Source: Pseudomonas sp. PDM15 | GTDB taxonomy: Bacteria > Pseudomonadota > Gammaproteobacteria > Pseudomonadales > Pseudomonadaceae | Direction of reading: 5' to 3' | NCBI RefSeq assembly: GCF_014851565.1 | Contig: NZ_JACVAA010000004.1 | Location: 310,001-374,000, forward strand | DNA: 64,000 nucleotides | Shown: piece by piece, positions 46,218 through 56,798 of the stretch | Layout: each line of letters begins with the position of its first letter | How positions within the stretch are numbered: position 1 is the stretch's first letter | Program-made: the position numbers and the translations under genes | The notes under the pieces: generated by a model | What the model was told of the DNA's origin: nothing | Database searches by the model: none | Seen by the model: only the letters and a program-made list of their open reading frames with translations

Positions 46218-47612
46218 TTAAACCGGGAAAATCTTGCCGGGGTTCATGATGCCGTTCGGATCGAACACCTGCTTGATCGCCTTCATGTAGCCGATCTCGG
46301 CTTCCGAGCGGCTGTAGTGCAGGTAGTCGCGCTTGGTCATGCCCACGCCGTGCTCGGCGCTGATCGAGCCGTTGTACTTCCGCACGGTCTCGAACACCCA
46401 CTTGTTGACGATGGCGCACTTGGCGAAGAAGTCGTCCTTGGACAGGTTCTCCGGCTTGAGGATGTTCAGGTGCAGGTTGCCGTCGCCGATATGGCCGAAC
46501 CAGATCACCTCGAAGTCCGGGTAGTTCTCGCCGACGATGCGGTCGATGTCGTGCAGGAAGGCCGGCACCTGGCCGACGGTGACCGAGATGTCGTTCTTGT
46601 ACGGGGTCCAGTGGCTGATGGTCTCGGAGATGTACTCGCGCAGTTTCCACAGGTTCTGCAGCTGCTGCTCGCTCTGGCTCATCACGCCGTCGACCACCCA
46701 GCCCTGCTCGACGCAGTGCTCGAAGGTGGCCAGGGCCTGCTCGGCGACTTCCTCGGTGGTGGCCTCGAACTCCAGCAGGGCATAGAACGGGCAGTCGGTC
46801 TCGAAGGCTGGCGGCACGTCGCCGCGGGCCATGATCTTGGCCAGGGCCTTATCCGAGAAGAACTCGAAGGCAGTCAGGTCCAGCTTGTTCTGGAAGGCGT
46901 GCAGCACCGGCATGATCGAGTCGAAGTCCGGGGTACCGAGGACCATGGCGGTGAGGTTCTTCGGCGCGCGCTCCAGGCGCATGGTGGCTTCCACGACGAA
47001 GCCCAGGGTGCCCTCGGCGCCGATGAACAGCTGGCGCATGTCGTAGCCGGTGGCGTTCTTGATCAGGTCGCGATTCAGCTCCAGCAGCTCGCCGGTACCG
47101 GTGACGACCTTGAGGCCGGCCACCCAGTTGCGGGTCATGCCGTAGCGGATCACCTTGATGCCGCCGGCGTTGGTGCCGATGTTGCCGCCCAGCTGGCTGG
47201 AGCCGGCGGAGGCGAAGTCCACCGGGTAGTACAGGCCCTTGTCCTCGGCGTACATCTGCAGCTGCTTGGTCACCACGCCCGGCTGGCACACCACGGTGCG
47301 GTCGAATTCGTTGAATTCGAGAATCTGGTTCATGTAGTCGAAGGCCACCACCACTTCGCCATTGGCGGCGACGGCGGCGGCGGACAGGCCAGTACGGCCG
47401 CCGGACGGCACCAGGGCGATCTTGTGCTGGTTGGCCCAGCGCACGATGGCCTGCACCTGCTCGGTGGTCTTGGGGAAGACGATAGCGGTCGGTGCGGGGG
47501 CGAAATGCTTGGTCCAATCCTTGCCGTAGGCGTTGAGGGAATCGGCGTCGGTCAGCACCTTGCCGGGTTCCACCAGGGTCTTCAGCTCATCGATCAGGGC
47601 AGAATTGGTCAT
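46218..47612 (-). CDS. FAD-dependent D-2-hydroxyglutarate dehydrogenase
   Basis: 464 residues. FAD_binding_4 domain (VPSGGRTGLSAAAVAANGEVVVAFD, GGNIGTNAGGIKVIRYGMTRNWV) and C-terminal FAD-oxidase_C domain with HIGDGNLHLNIL and SAEHGVGMTKRDYL (metal/active-site His). Oxidises D-2-hydroxyglutarate to 2-oxoglutarate. In Pseudomonas it disposes of the D-2-hydroxyglutarate made by SerA and so drives serine synthesis; here it is divergent from serA, matching that. ATG 47612 gives the family length; an ATG 45 bases upstream lacks a ribosome site. Confidence 0.93.
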   Translation of the reverse strand: MTNSALIDELKTLVEPGKVLTDADSLNAYGKDWTKHFAPAPTAIVFPKTTEQVQAIVRWANQHKIALVPSGGRTGLSAAAVAANGEVVVAFDYMNQILEFNEFDRTVVCQPGVVTKQLQMYAEDKGLYYPVDFASAGSSQLGGNIGTNAGGIKVIRYGMTRNWVAGLKVVTGTGELLELNRDLIKNATGYDMRQLFIGAEGTLGFVVEATMRLERAPKNLTAMVLGTPDFDSIMPVLHAFQNKLDLTAFEFFSDKALAKIMARGDVPPAFETDCPFYALLEFEATTEEVAEQALATFEHCVEQGWVVDGVMSQSEQQLQNLWKLREYISETISHWTPYKNDISVTVGQVPAFLHDIDRIVGENYPDFEVIWFGHIGDGNLHLNILKPENLSKDDFFAKCAIVNKWVFETVRKYNGSISAEHGVGMTKRDYLHYSRSEAEIGYMKAIKQVFDPNGIMNPGKIFPV

Positions 47613-47685
47613 CTGGGAACTCTCAAACGATTCATGGTCACCCTGAGAACGCTTCATCGGTCAGGGGTGGCGGTTTCGCGGGGCT

Positions 47686-47701
47686 CGTATGCTAGCATAC
47701 G
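47686..47701. promoter_or_regulatory. 16-bp perfect palindrome in the serA divergent gap
   Basis: CGTATGCTAGCATACG, uninterrupted two-fold symmetry, roughly midway between the two starts. Candidate operator for joint control of serA and the dehydrogenase, for example by a GntR/FCD-type regulator; none is encoded nearby. Confidence 0.5.
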
Positions 47702-47799
47702 CCCCCCGCCAATCGTGCCCCCGAGCCGATCCGCGGGGCCGGCCGGCAGCGTTTTCGGCCGTTTTCCTGACACCTTTTTGTGGGACAACAGGTACTCCG

Positions 47800-49029
47800 A
47801 TGAGCAAGACCTCTCTCGACAAGAGCAAGATCAAGTTCCTTCTGCTGGAAGGCGTGCACCAGAATGCCGTCGACACCCTGAAGGCCGCTGGTTACACCAA
47901 CATCGAGTACCTCAAGGGCGCCCTGTCCGACGACGAGCTGAAGAGCAAGATCGCCGACGCCCACTTCATCGGCATCCGCTCGCGTACCCAGCTGACCGAG
48001 GAAGTCTTCGACTGCGCCAAGAAGCTGGTTGCCGTCGGATGCTTCTGCATCGGCACTAACCAGGTCGACCTGGACGCTGCCCGCGAGCGCGGTATCGCCG
48101 TGTTCAATGCCCCCTATTCCAACACCCGCTCGGTCGCCGAGCTGGTACTGGCCCAGGCCATCCTGCTGCTGCGCGGAATTCCGGAAAAGAACGCCTCCTG
48201 CCACCGCGGTGGCTGGATCAAGTCGGCGGCCAACTCCTTCGAGATCCGCGGCAAGAAGCTCGGCATCGTCGGCTACGGCTCCATCGGCACCCAGCTCTCG
48301 GTCCTGGCCGAGGCCCTGGGCATGCAGGTGTTCTTCTACGACACCGTGACCAAGCTGCCGCTGGGCAACGCCACTCAGGTGGCCAAGCTGCACGACCTGC
48401 TGGGCATGGCCGACATCGTCTCCCTGCATGTGCCCGAGCTGCCGTCCACCCAGTGGATGATCGGCGAGAAGGAAATCCGCGCCATGAAGAAGGGCGGCAT
48501 CCTGATCAACGCCGCCCGTGGCACCGTGGTCGAGCTGGAGCACCTGGCCGCCGCGATCAAGGATGAACACCTGATCGGCGCCGCCATCGACGTGTTCCCG
48601 GTCGAGCCGAAGTCCAACGACGAAGAGTTCGAAAGCCCGCTGCGTGGCCTGGATCGTGTGATCCTGACCCCGCATATCGGTGGTTCGACTGCAGAGGCGC
48701 AGGCCAATATCGGCCTGGAAGTGGCTGAGAAGCTGGTCAAGTACAGCGACAACGGTACCTCGGTGTCCTCCGTGAACTTCCCGGAAGTCGCCCTGCCGGC
48801 CCACCCGGGCAAGCACCGCCTGCTGCACATCCACCAGAACGTGCCGGGCGTGATGAGCGAGATCAACAAGGTGTTCGCCGACAACGGCATCAACATCTCC
48901 GGTCAGTTCCTGCAGACCAACGACAAGGTCGGCTACGTGGTGATCGACGTCGACGCCGAGTACTCCGATCTGGCCCTCGAGAAGCTGCAGCACGTCACCG
49001 GTACCATCCGCAGCCGCGTCCTGTTCTAA
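47800..49029 (+). CDS. serA: D-3-phosphoglycerate dehydrogenase
   Basis: 409 residues. First enzyme of serine synthesis; also reduces 2-oxoglutarate to D-2-hydroxyglutarate while recycling NADH. Rossmann motif GYGSIGTQLSVLAEALGM, catalytic Arg in IGIRSRTQ/INAARGTVVELEHL region, Glu in FPVEPKSNDEEF, His in LTPHIGGSTAEAQ. C-terminal ACT domain (about 338-409) with HIHQNVPGVMSEINKVF for serine feedback. The short three-domain-minus-one form is that of E. coli. Ends at a strong bidirectional terminator. Confidence 0.97.
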   Translation: MSKTSLDKSKIKFLLLEGVHQNAVDTLKAAGYTNIEYLKGALSDDELKSKIADAHFIGIRSRTQLTEEVFDCAKKLVAVGCFCIGTNQVDLDAARERGIAVFNAPYSNTRSVAELVLAQAILLLRGIPEKNASCHRGGWIKSAANSFEIRGKKLGIVGYGSIGTQLSVLAEALGMQVFFYDTVTKLPLGNATQVAKLHDLLGMADIVSLHVPELPSTQWMIGEKEIRAMKKGGILINAARGTVVELEHLAAAIKDEHLIGAAIDVFPVEPKSNDEEFESPLRGLDRVILTPHIGGSTAEAQANIGLEVAEKLVKYSDNGTSVSSVNFPEVALPAHPGKHRLLHIHQNVPGVMSEINKVFADNGINISGQFLQTNDKVGYVVIDVDAEYSDLALEKLQHVTGTIRSRVLF

Positions 49030-49047
49030 GAACGCCGCGCTGCAACG

Positions 49048-49075
49048 AAAAAGGGAGGCCTAGGCCTCCCTTTTT
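49048..49075. terminator. Bidirectional terminator between serA and ppx
   Basis: AAAAAGGGAGGCC, TA, GGCCTCCCTTTTT: a 13-bp almost loop-free palindrome with A and T runs. Confidence 0.9.
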
Positions 49076-49088
49076 CATGTCCGGCGTT

Positions 49089-50588
49089 TCAGCGCACGCT
49101 GAGGGTGAAGCCGATCCGCGTCAGCCACTCGGCTTCCTGCTCGAAGTCGGCCTGGGTCAGCGGGTTGGCTGCCAGCCAACCGTCGGGGAAGGTCAGGTCC
49201 AAGCTCTGCGGGCCGGCCTTGAGCTGCACCTTGGGCATTTCCTGGGTGCCGCGGATGTGGTGGAACAGGATGGCGAAGCGCAGCAGCACGCACAGGCGCT
49301 GCAGCTGCACGCCGTCCTCGCCGAACTCGGCGAATCTGTCCTTGGGGATGTTGCGGCGATGGCCGCGCACCAGCAGGGCCAGCATCAGCTGGTCGCGACG
49401 GGAGAAACCGGCCAGGTCGGAGTGCTCGATCAGGTAGGCGCCGTGCTTGTGGTACTGATAGTGGGCGATATCCAGGCCGATCTCGTGAACCCGCGCCCCC
49501 CATTGCAGCAGGTCGCTGTGCCAGTCCTCGTCCAGCTGCCAGGCCTCGGTCACCTTCTCCAGGGCCTGCAGGGCCTTGGCCTCGACCCGCGCGGCCTGCT
49601 GCAGGTCGACGTGGTAGCGCTCCATCAGCGCGCCCAGAGTGCGTTCGCGCACGTCCTCGTGGTGGTGGCGGCCGAGCAGGTCGTAGAGCACGCCTTCGCG
49701 CAGGGCGCCTTCGGAGTGGTCCATGCGCTGCAGGTCGAGGGCGTCGAAGATGGCCTCGGCGATGGCCAGGCCAGCCGGGAAGATCTGCCGGCGGTCGGGC
49801 TTGATGCCTTCCAGGTCGAGCTTGTCCGCTTCGCCCAGTTTGAACACCTTGCGCTTGAGCCAGGCCAGGCCCTCGGGATTGATCTCGCCATTGCCCAGGC
49901 CGCCGGCCTTGATCGCCAGGCCCACGGCGCGAATGGTGCCGGAGGCGCCCACCGATTCCTGCCAGCCCAGGCGCTGCAGGCCCTGCTCGATGCTCATCAG
50001 TTCCAGGCGCGCGGCGGTGTAGGCCTGGGCGTAGCGCGCCGGGGTGATCTTGCCGTCGCGGAAGTAGCGCTGGGTGTAGCTGACGCAGCCCATCTGCAGG
50101 CTCTCGCGCAGCAGCGGCTCGAAGCGCTGGCCGACGATGAATTCAGTGCTGCCGCCGCCGATGTCCACTACCAGGCGCTTGCCGGGGGTGTCGGCGATGC
50201 TGTGCGACACGCCGAGGTAGATCAGGCGCGCTTCCTCGCGACCGGAGATGACCTCCACCTGGTGGCCGAGCAGTTCGTCGGCGCGGCGGATGAACTCGGC
50301 GCGGTTGCGCGCCTCGCGCAGGGCGTTGGTGCCGACGATGCGCACGGCGCCCTGGGGCAGGCCCTGGATCAGCTGGCCGAAGCGGCGCAGGCAATCCAGA
50401 CCGCGCTGCATGGCTTCCTCGCTGAGCACGCGCCCGTCGTCCAGGCCGGCGGCCAGCTGCACTTTTTCACCGAGCCGCTCGAGGATGCGGATCTCGCCGT
50501 GGTCGGCCTTGGCCAGCACCATGTGGAAGCTGTTGGAGCCGAGGTCGATGGCGGCGATCAGAGGAAACTGCTTGGCGGTGTTGGGCAT
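49089..50588 (-). CDS. ppx: Exopolyphosphatase
   Basis: 499 residues. Ppx/GppA family: ASKHA fold with [20 protein letters not shown] at 9-28, [25 protein letters not shown] (catalytic Glu region) and [13 protein letters not shown]-terminal HD-like half ([13 protein letters not shown] ... [38 protein letters not shown]). Releases phosphate from polyphosphate ends; may also act on pppGpp. Divergent from trxA, 212-base gap. Confidence 0.96.
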   Translation of the reverse strand: MPNTAKQFPLIAAIDLGSNSFHMVLAKADHGEIRILERLGEKVQLAAGLDDGRVLSEEAMQRGLDCLRRFGQLIQGLPQGAVRIVGTNALREARNRAEFIRRADELLGHQVEVISGREEARLIYLGVSHSIADTPGKRLVVDIGGGSTEFIVGQRFEPLLRESLQMGCVSYTQRYFRDGKITPARYAQAYTAARLELMSIEQGLQRLGWQESVGASGTIRAVGLAIKAGGLGNGEINPEGLAWLKRKVFKLGEADKLDLEGIKPDRRQIFPAGLAIAEAIFDALDLQRMDHSEGALREGVLYDLLGRHHHEDVRERTLGALMERYHVDLQQAARVEAKALQALEKVTEAWQLDEDWHSDLLQWGARVHEIGLDIAHYQYHKHGAYLIEHSDLAGFSRRDQLMLALLVRGHRRNIPKDRFAEFGEDGVQLQRLCVLLRFAILFHHIRGTQEMPKVQLKAGPQSLDLTFPDGWLAANPLTQADFEQEAEWLTRIGFTLSVR

Positions 50589-50800
50589 GAAGAATTATCC
50601 CTTAGCAAAACGTTGGCGCCGGTCCTGATCGAGCGGGCACCGCATGGCAGCATGTTAACCGCCCGTGGCCGGGTTGCCGTAGTCTTTCATCAGCAGTATG
50701 AAATCCATTGATAGTCAAGCTCAATGGACAGCGGCTTTCGGCAGGGGCGGATGCGGGCTATCATGGCGCCACTTTTCTGCTTCCGATCACGGAGACTCAC

Positions 50801-51127
50801 ATGAGCGATTTCATCACCAACGTCAGCGACACCAGCTTCGAAGACGACGTGATCAAGGCCGAAGGTCCGGTCCTGGTCGACTACTGGGCCGAATGGTGCG
50901 GCCCGTGCAAGATGATCGCCCCGGTACTGGACGAAATCGCCCAGACCTATGCCGGCAAGCTGAAGGTTTGCAAGCTGAACATCGACGAGAACCAGGAGAC
51001 CCCGCCGAAGTACGGCGTGCGTGGTATCCCGACCCTGATGCTGTTCAAGAACGGCAACGTCGAGGCCACCAAGGTCGGCGCCCTGTCCAAGTCGCAGCTG
51101 GCTGCTTTCCTCGACGCCAACATCTGA
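50801..51127 (+). CDS. trxA: Thioredoxin 1
   Basis: 108 residues, cytoplasmic disulphide reductase. Active site Trp32-Cys33-Gly-Pro-Cys36 in [14 protein letters not shown]; cis-Pro in [12 protein letters not shown]. Start ATG 50801 follows CGGAGACTCAC; the frame is open upstream but without similarity. TATCAT at 50759-50764 is a likely -10. A terminator follows. Confidence 0.98.
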   Translation: MSDFITNVSDTSFEDDVIKAEGPVLVDYWAEWCGPCKMIAPVLDEIAQTYAGKLKVCKLNIDENQETPPKYGVRGIPTLMLFKNGNVEATKVGALSKSQLAAFLDANI

Positions 51128-51148
51128 GGCGTTTGCCGCTGTAGTAGA

Positions 51149-51174
51149 AGCCCCGCACATCGCGGGGCTTTTTC
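51149..51174 (+). terminator. Rho-independent terminator after trxA
   Basis: AGCCCCGC, loop ACATC, GCGGGGCT, then TTTTCTTT. Confidence 0.88.
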
Positions 51175-51187
51175 TTTGGGCGCAGGC

Positions 51188-51243
51188 TGGACGTCGCGAT
51201 AAACGCGGTGTTACATTCGGGCCTGCAACGGGTTCCCCGTTGC
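51188..51243 (+). promoter_or_regulatory. Candidate rho promoter and 5'-terminal leader hairpin
   Basis: TGGACG (51188-51193), 18 bases, TACATT (51212-51217). The predicted start falls at about 51224, where a perfect 8-bp hairpin begins: GCAACGGG-TTC-CCCGTTGC (51225-51243). A leader of about 120 bases then runs to the rho ATG. rho is autoregulated in other bacteria; a role of this hairpin is inference. Confidence 0.4.
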
Positions 51244-51365
51244 CCCCCAAGCCGCCGCCGATGCACTCCTCCCGATAATATCGAGCGATCCAGTCGCCTT
51301 CCCACGGCGCGGCCAGCAAAGCCCAAGGCTTTCCTTCCCTCCTCATATATACCTACGTCATTCCT

Positions 51366-52625
<1,260 letters not shown>

Positions 52626-52642
52626 TTCGAGCGTTGCTACAG

Positions 52643-52665
52643 AGGCCGGGGAAACCCGGCCTTTG
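52643..52665 (+). terminator. Rho-independent-type hairpin after rho
   Basis: AGGCCGGG, loop GAAA, CCCGGCCT, then TTG. GNRA loop and 8-bp stem; the U tract is short. Confidence 0.7.
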
Positions 52666-52734
52666 CGTTTGTGCAGCCTTCTGAATAACCCAGTTCGGCG
52701 CTAAACTTTGCGCCCCGACCTGTGAGGCCCAAGC

Positions 52735-54201
52735 ATGCAGTATCGCGACCTGCGCGACTTCATCCGCGAGCTGGAAAAGCGTGGCGAACTCAAGCGCATC
52801 CAGACCCCGGTCTCTCCCGTGCTGGAAATGACCGAAATCTGCGACCGCACTTTGCGCCGCGGCGGTCCCGCGCTGCTGTTCGAGAAACCCACCGGCTTCG
52901 ACGTACCGGTGCTGGGAAACCTGTTCGGCACCCCCGAGCGCGTGGCGCTGGGCATGGGCGCCGAGGATGTCGGCGAACTGCGCGAGATCGGCAAGCTGCT
53001 GGCCTTCCTCAAGGAGCCGGAGCCGCCCAAGGGCCTGAAGGACGCCTGGAGCAAGCTGCCGATCTACAAGAAAGTCATCAGCATGGCGCCCAAGGTCCTC
53101 AAGGACGCGCCCTGCCATGAGGTGATCGAGGAGGGCGACGCGGTCGACCTGGGTAAGCTGCCGGTGCAGACCTGCTGGCCGGGTGACGTGGCGCCGCTGA
53201 TCACCTGGGGCCTGACCATCACCAAGGGGCCCAACAAGGAGCGGCAGAACCTCGGCATCTACCGTCAGCAGGTGATCGGCCGCAACAAGGTGATCATGCG
53301 CTGGCTCAGCCACCGCGGCGGCGCGCTGGACTACCGCGAGTGGTGCCAGAAGTACCCGGACCGCCCCTATCCGGTGGCCGTGGCTCTGGGCGCCGATCCG
53401 GCGACCATTCTCGGCGCCGTGACGCCGGTGCCGGACACTCTCTCCGAATACGCCTTCGCCGGCCTGCTGCGCGGCCATCGCACCGAGCTGGTCAAGGCCA
53501 TCGGCTCCGACCTGCAGGTGCCGGCCAGCGCCGAGATCGTTCTTGAAGGCCACATCCATCCGGGCGAAACCGCGCCGGAGGGCCCGTACGGCGATCACAC
53601 CGGCTACTACAACGAAGTCGACACCTTCCCGGTGTTCACCGTCGAGCGCATTACCCGTCGCCGCGAGCCGATCTACCACAGCACCTACACCGGCCGCCCG
53701 CCGGATGAGCCGGCGATCCTCGGCGTGGCGCTGAATGAGGTGTTCGTGCCGATCCTGCAGAAGCAGTTCCCGGAGATCACCGACTTCTACCTGCCGCCGG
53801 AAGGCTGCTCCTATCGCATGGCGGTGGTGACCATGAAGAAACAGTACCCCGGCCACGCCAAGCGCGTGATGCTCGGCGTCTGGTCCTTCCTGCGCCAGTT
53901 CATGTACACCAAGTTCGTTATCGTCACCGACGACGACGTCAACGCTCGCGACTGGAACGACGTTATCTGGGCCATCACCACGCGCATGGATCCCAAGCGC
54001 GACACGGTGATGATCGACAACACGCCGATCGACTATCTCGACTTCGCCTCGCCGGTCTCCGGCCTGGGCTCGAAGATGGGCCTCGATGCCACCCACAAGT
54101 GGCCGGGCGAGACCAGCCGCGAGTGGGGTAGGGTGATCGAAAAGGACCCGGCCGTGGTCGCACGTATCGACGACATGTGGAAAGAGCTGGGCATCGACTG
54201 A
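52735..54201 (+). CDS. ubiD: 4-hydroxy-3-polyprenylbenzoate decarboxylase
   Basis: 488 residues. Prenylated-FMN-dependent decarboxylase of ubiquinone synthesis. Family marks: [66 protein letters not shown] segment, catalytic region [20 protein letters not shown] with the acidic residues, and [21 protein letters not shown] end. Needs UbiX flavin. Its TGA overlaps the start of the next gene (TGATG). Confidence 0.97.
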   Translation: MQYRDLRDFIRELEKRGELKRIQTPVSPVLEMTEICDRTLRRGGPALLFEKPTGFDVPVLGNLFGTPERVALGMGAEDVGELREIGKLLAFLKEPEPPKGLKDAWSKLPIYKKVISMAPKVLKDAPCHEVIEEGDAVDLGKLPVQTCWPGDVAPLITWGLTITKGPNKERQNLGIYRQQVIGRNKVIMRWLSHRGGALDYREWCQKYPDRPYPVAVALGADPATILGAVTPVPDTLSEYAFAGLLRGHRTELVKAIGSDLQVPASAEIVLEGHIHPGETAPEGPYGDHTGYYNEVDTFPVFTVERITRRREPIYHSTYTGRPPDEPAILGVALNEVFVPILQKQFPEITDFYLPPEGCSYRMAVVTMKKQYPGHAKRVMLGVWSFLRQFMYTKFVIVTDDDVNARDWNDVIWAITTRMDPKRDTVMIDNTPIDYLDFASPVSGLGSKMGLDATHKWPGETSREWGRVIEKDPAVVARIDDMWKELGID

Positions 54202-55196
54202 TGAGTGCGTCACCTGCTGAGCAAGTCATGAAGGTCACCCTGCAGCCCTCGGGCGCGGTGCTCGACGTGCATGGCGGCGAGCGCATCCTCGATGCCGCGC
54301 GGCGCCTGGGCTACGACTGCCCGCAGAGCTGCCGTAACGGCAACTGTCATATCTGCGCGGCGCTGCTGGTGGAAGGGCGGGTGAGCCAGGCCGGCGCCGA
54401 GCTGGATCACGGCGAGCTGTTCACCTGCCTGGCCGAGCCGCTGGAAGACTGCGTGCTGCACTGGGACGGCGTGCTCGCCCCGGGCGAGTTGCCGGTACGC
54501 ACCTTTGGCTGCCAGGTGCTCGACCTGGTCGATGTCGGTGGTGATGTTTGCCGCGTGTTGCTGCGCGCTCCGGCGGGGAAGACGCCGCGCTATCACGCCG
54601 GCCAGTACCTGCTGCTGCAGCGTGACGACGGCGAATGGTCAGCCTTCTCCCTCGCCTCGGCACCGCACAAGGGCCGTGACCTGGAGCTGCATATCCTCAC
54701 TCGTGAGGACAGCGCTCGTCAGTTGGTGGCGCAGCTGCGCCGCACGCGCCTGGCACGGGTACAGATGCCGTTCGGCGACACCCATTTGGCCGAGTTGCCG
54801 GACGGGCCGCTGGTGCTGCTCGCCGCCGGTACCGGTATGGCGCAGATGCACAGCCTGATCGAGCATTGCCGCGCCACCGGCTTCACCCATCCGCTGCACC
54901 TGTACTGGGGCGTGCGTCAGCCGGAGGATTTCTATCAGCTGGACAGCTGGCAGGCCTGGGAGGGTCAACCCGGCCTGCACTTGCACAAGGTGGTCAGCGA
55001 CGCCTGCGGCTGGGAAGGACGCTGCGGCATGCTGCACGAGGTGGTGTGCCAGGACTTCGCCGATCTCAAGAGCTTGCACCTCTACGCCAGCGGCTCGCCG
55101 GGCATGGTATACGGCACCCTTGATGCCCTGGTCGAGGCCGGCATGGACGCCCACCAGATGCGCGCCGACGTGTTCGCCTACGCGCCGCGGGAATGA
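54201..55196 (+). CDS. 2Fe-2S ferredoxin / FAD-NAD(P) reductase fusion (CDP-6-deoxyglucoseen-reductase-like)
   Basis: 331 residues from ATG 54201, or 322 from ATG 54228, whose MKVTLQPSG is the more usual N terminus. N-terminal plant-type ferredoxin domain with SCRNGNCHIC and LFTC cluster cysteines; FAD domain with PRYHAGQYLLLQ and SAFSLAS; NAD-binding domain with LLAAGTGMAQMHSLIEH and LYASGSPGMVYG. It passes electrons from NAD(P)H to a partner oxygenase or decarboxylase-linked step; coupled to ubiD, so a link to UbiD/UbiX flavin reduction is possible but unproven. Terminator follows. Confidence 0.88.
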   Translation: MSASPAEQVMKVTLQPSGAVLDVHGGERILDAARRLGYDCPQSCRNGNCHICAALLVEGRVSQAGAELDHGELFTCLAEPLEDCVLHWDGVLAPGELPVRTFGCQVLDLVDVGGDVCRVLLRAPAGKTPRYHAGQYLLLQRDDGEWSAFSLASAPHKGRDLELHILTREDSARQLVAQLRRTRLARVQMPFGDTHLAELPDGPLVLLAAGTGMAQMHSLIEHCRATGFTHPLHLYWGVRQPEDFYQLDSWQAWEGQPGLHLHKVVSDACGWEGRCGMLHEVVCQDFADLKSLHLYASGSPGMVYGTLDALVEAGMDAHQMRADVFAYAPRE

Positions 55197-55212
55197 TCGC
55201 CCGACCATGAAA

Positions 55213-55234
55213 AAAGCCGCCCTCGGGCGGCTTT
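55213..55234. terminator. Bidirectional terminator
   Basis: AAAGCCGCC, loop CTCG, GGCGGCTTT, with A-rich and T-rich flanks, between the flavin reductase and the quinone reductase genes. Confidence 0.85.
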
Positions 55235-55250
55235 CTGGTGGCGGCGGTTA

Positions 55251-56231
55251 TTACTTAACCTGCACCACGACCTTGCCCACGGCCTTGCGCTGACCCAGCG
55301 CATCGATGGCCGAAGCGCCCTGTGCCAGCGGGAAGGTCTGCGACACCAGCGGCTTGAGCTTGCCCTCGGCATGCCAGGCGAACAGCTGCTCGAAGTTGGC
55401 GGCGTTGTCCTGCGGCTGGCGCTGGGCGAACGAGCCCCAGAAAACGCCGACCAGCGAGGCGCCCTTGAGCAGCGGCAGGTTGGCCGGCAGGACCGGAATG
55501 CCGCCGCCGGCGGCGAAGCCGACGACCAGGAAGCGGCCGTTCCAGGCGATGGAGCGGAACGCCTCCTCGAACAGCTCGCCACCCACCGGATCGTAGATCA
55601 CGTCCACACCCTGGCCGCCGGTGAGCTTCTTCACCTCGTCCTTGAGGCTCTGCTCGCTGTAGTTGATCAGGTGGTCGGCGCCGGCGTTGCGCGCCACTTC
55701 CAGCTTCTCGGCCGAGCTCGCCGCGGCGATCACGGTGGCGCCCATGGCCTTGCCGATCTCCACGGCCGCCAGGCCGACGCCGCCGGAGGCGCCCAGCACC
55801 AGCAGGGTCTCGCCCTTCTGCAGATTGGCACGCTGCTTGAGCGCGTGCATCGAGGTGCCGTAGGTCATGCTGAAGGCCGCAGCGGTGGTCAGGTCCATGG
55901 TCTTGGGCACTGGCAGCACGTTGTAGCCGGGCACCGCCACTTCTTCGGCGAAGCTGCCCCAGCCGGTAAGGGCCATGACCCGGTCGCCGGCCTTGAGGTG
56001 GCTGATCTTCTCCCCAACCGCTTTGACCACGCCCGCCGCTTCACCGCCCGGCGCGAAGGGGAAGGGCGGTTTGAACTGGTACTTGCCTTCGATGATCAGG
56101 GTGTCGGGGAAGTTGACGCCGGCGGCATGCACCTCGATCAGCACCTCGTTCTTTTTCGGTTCGGGGCTGGGCAGGTCTTCCAGGACCAGGCTGGAGGCCG
56201 GGCCGAAGGCTTTGCAGAGCAGGGCTTTCAT
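55251..56231 (-). CDS. Zinc-free alcohol-dehydrogenase-like NADPH:quinone oxidoreductase
   Basis: 326 residues, MDR superfamily. MKALLCKAFGPASSL N terminus, GVNFPDTLIIEGKYQ, PFAPGGEAAGVV, NADPH loop LVLGASGGVGLAAVEIGKAMGA, and GADHLINYSEQSLKDEVKKLTGGQGVDVIYDPVGG. No structural-zinc Cys cluster, as in QOR proteins. ATG 56231 follows GAGGAAAGTGCG; the open frame upstream is not part of the protein. Substrate may be a quinone or an acryloyl-type enone. Confidence 0.92.
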   Translation of the reverse strand: MKALLCKAFGPASSLVLEDLPSPEPKKNEVLIEVHAAGVNFPDTLIIEGKYQFKPPFPFAPGGEAAGVVKAVGEKISHLKAGDRVMALTGWGSFAEEVAVPGYNVLPVPKTMDLTTAAAFSMTYGTSMHALKQRANLQKGETLLVLGASGGVGLAAVEIGKAMGATVIAAASSAEKLEVARNAGADHLINYSEQSLKDEVKKLTGGQGVDVIYDPVGGELFEEAFRSIAWNGRFLVVGFAAGGGIPVLPANLPLLKGASLVGVFWGSFAQRQPQDNAANFEQLFAWHAEGKLKPLVSQTFPLAQGASAIDALGQRKAVGKVVVQVK

Positions 56232-56389
56232 CGCACTTTCCTCGGGTTCGTGACTGTCCGGCAGTGTAGGAGGCGCGCCCGGTGGGTCAACGAGCATGCC
56301 CGCATCTGATGGCGGCCTATAAGCGTCGGGCTTGGGCGCGCGGGCCGCTATGGCTATGCTAGGCGGCATATTTCATTGAGGAATCGTCC

Positions 56390-56797
56390 GTGAAAAACCG
56401 CATCGCTCTGCTGCTGGCCCTGATCCTGCCTTGCACCGCCCTGGCCAGTGGCGGCGGCGAGGAAGAGAACGCCGCGCCCAAGGTCGCCTACGTCAGTCTG
56501 GTGCCAGCCCTGGTGGGCAACTTCGGCGCCGGGCCCAAGCTGAAGTTCTTCAAGGCCGACATCGCCCTGCGGGTCACCGGTACCGAGGCCGAGGAGAAGG
56601 TCGAGCACCACGAGCCGCTGATCCGCAACCAGCTGGTGATGCTGTTCGCCCAGCAGACCGAGGCCGGCATGGCCGACGAGGCAGCCAAGGAGAAGCTGCG
56701 TCAGGAGGCGCTTAAGCAGGTGCAGGATGTGCTGAATCAGGAGGAGGGCAAGCCTATCGTCGAGGACCTGCTGTTCAATAACCTGATCATTCAGTAA
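56390..56797 (+). CDS. FliL-like exported protein
   Basis: 135 residues, GTG start after GAGGAATCGTCC. Signal peptide or N-terminal anchor (1-20), acidic linker, then a FliL-type domain: APKVAYVSLVPALVGNF ... FKADIALRV ... HEPLIRNQLVMLFAQQ ... EKLRQEALKQVQDVLNQEEGKPIVEDLLFNNLIIQ. It lies far from flagellar genes, so it is a FliL paralogue of unknown job, possibly stator or envelope related. Convergent with the GGDEF gene, one base between stops. Confidence 0.85.
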   Translation: MKNRIALLLALILPCTALASGGGEEENAAPKVAYVSLVPALVGNFGAGPKLKFFKADIALRVTGTEAEEKVEHHEPLIRNQLVMLFAQQTEAGMADEAAKEKLRQEALKQVQDVLNQEEGKPIVEDLLFNNLIIQ

Positions 56798-56798
56798 T

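Noticed and set aside
46167..48059. 630-codon frame antisense to the D-2-hydroxyglutarate dehydrogenase and running into serA
   Set aside because: No recognisable domain, and it spans two real genes on different strands or frames.
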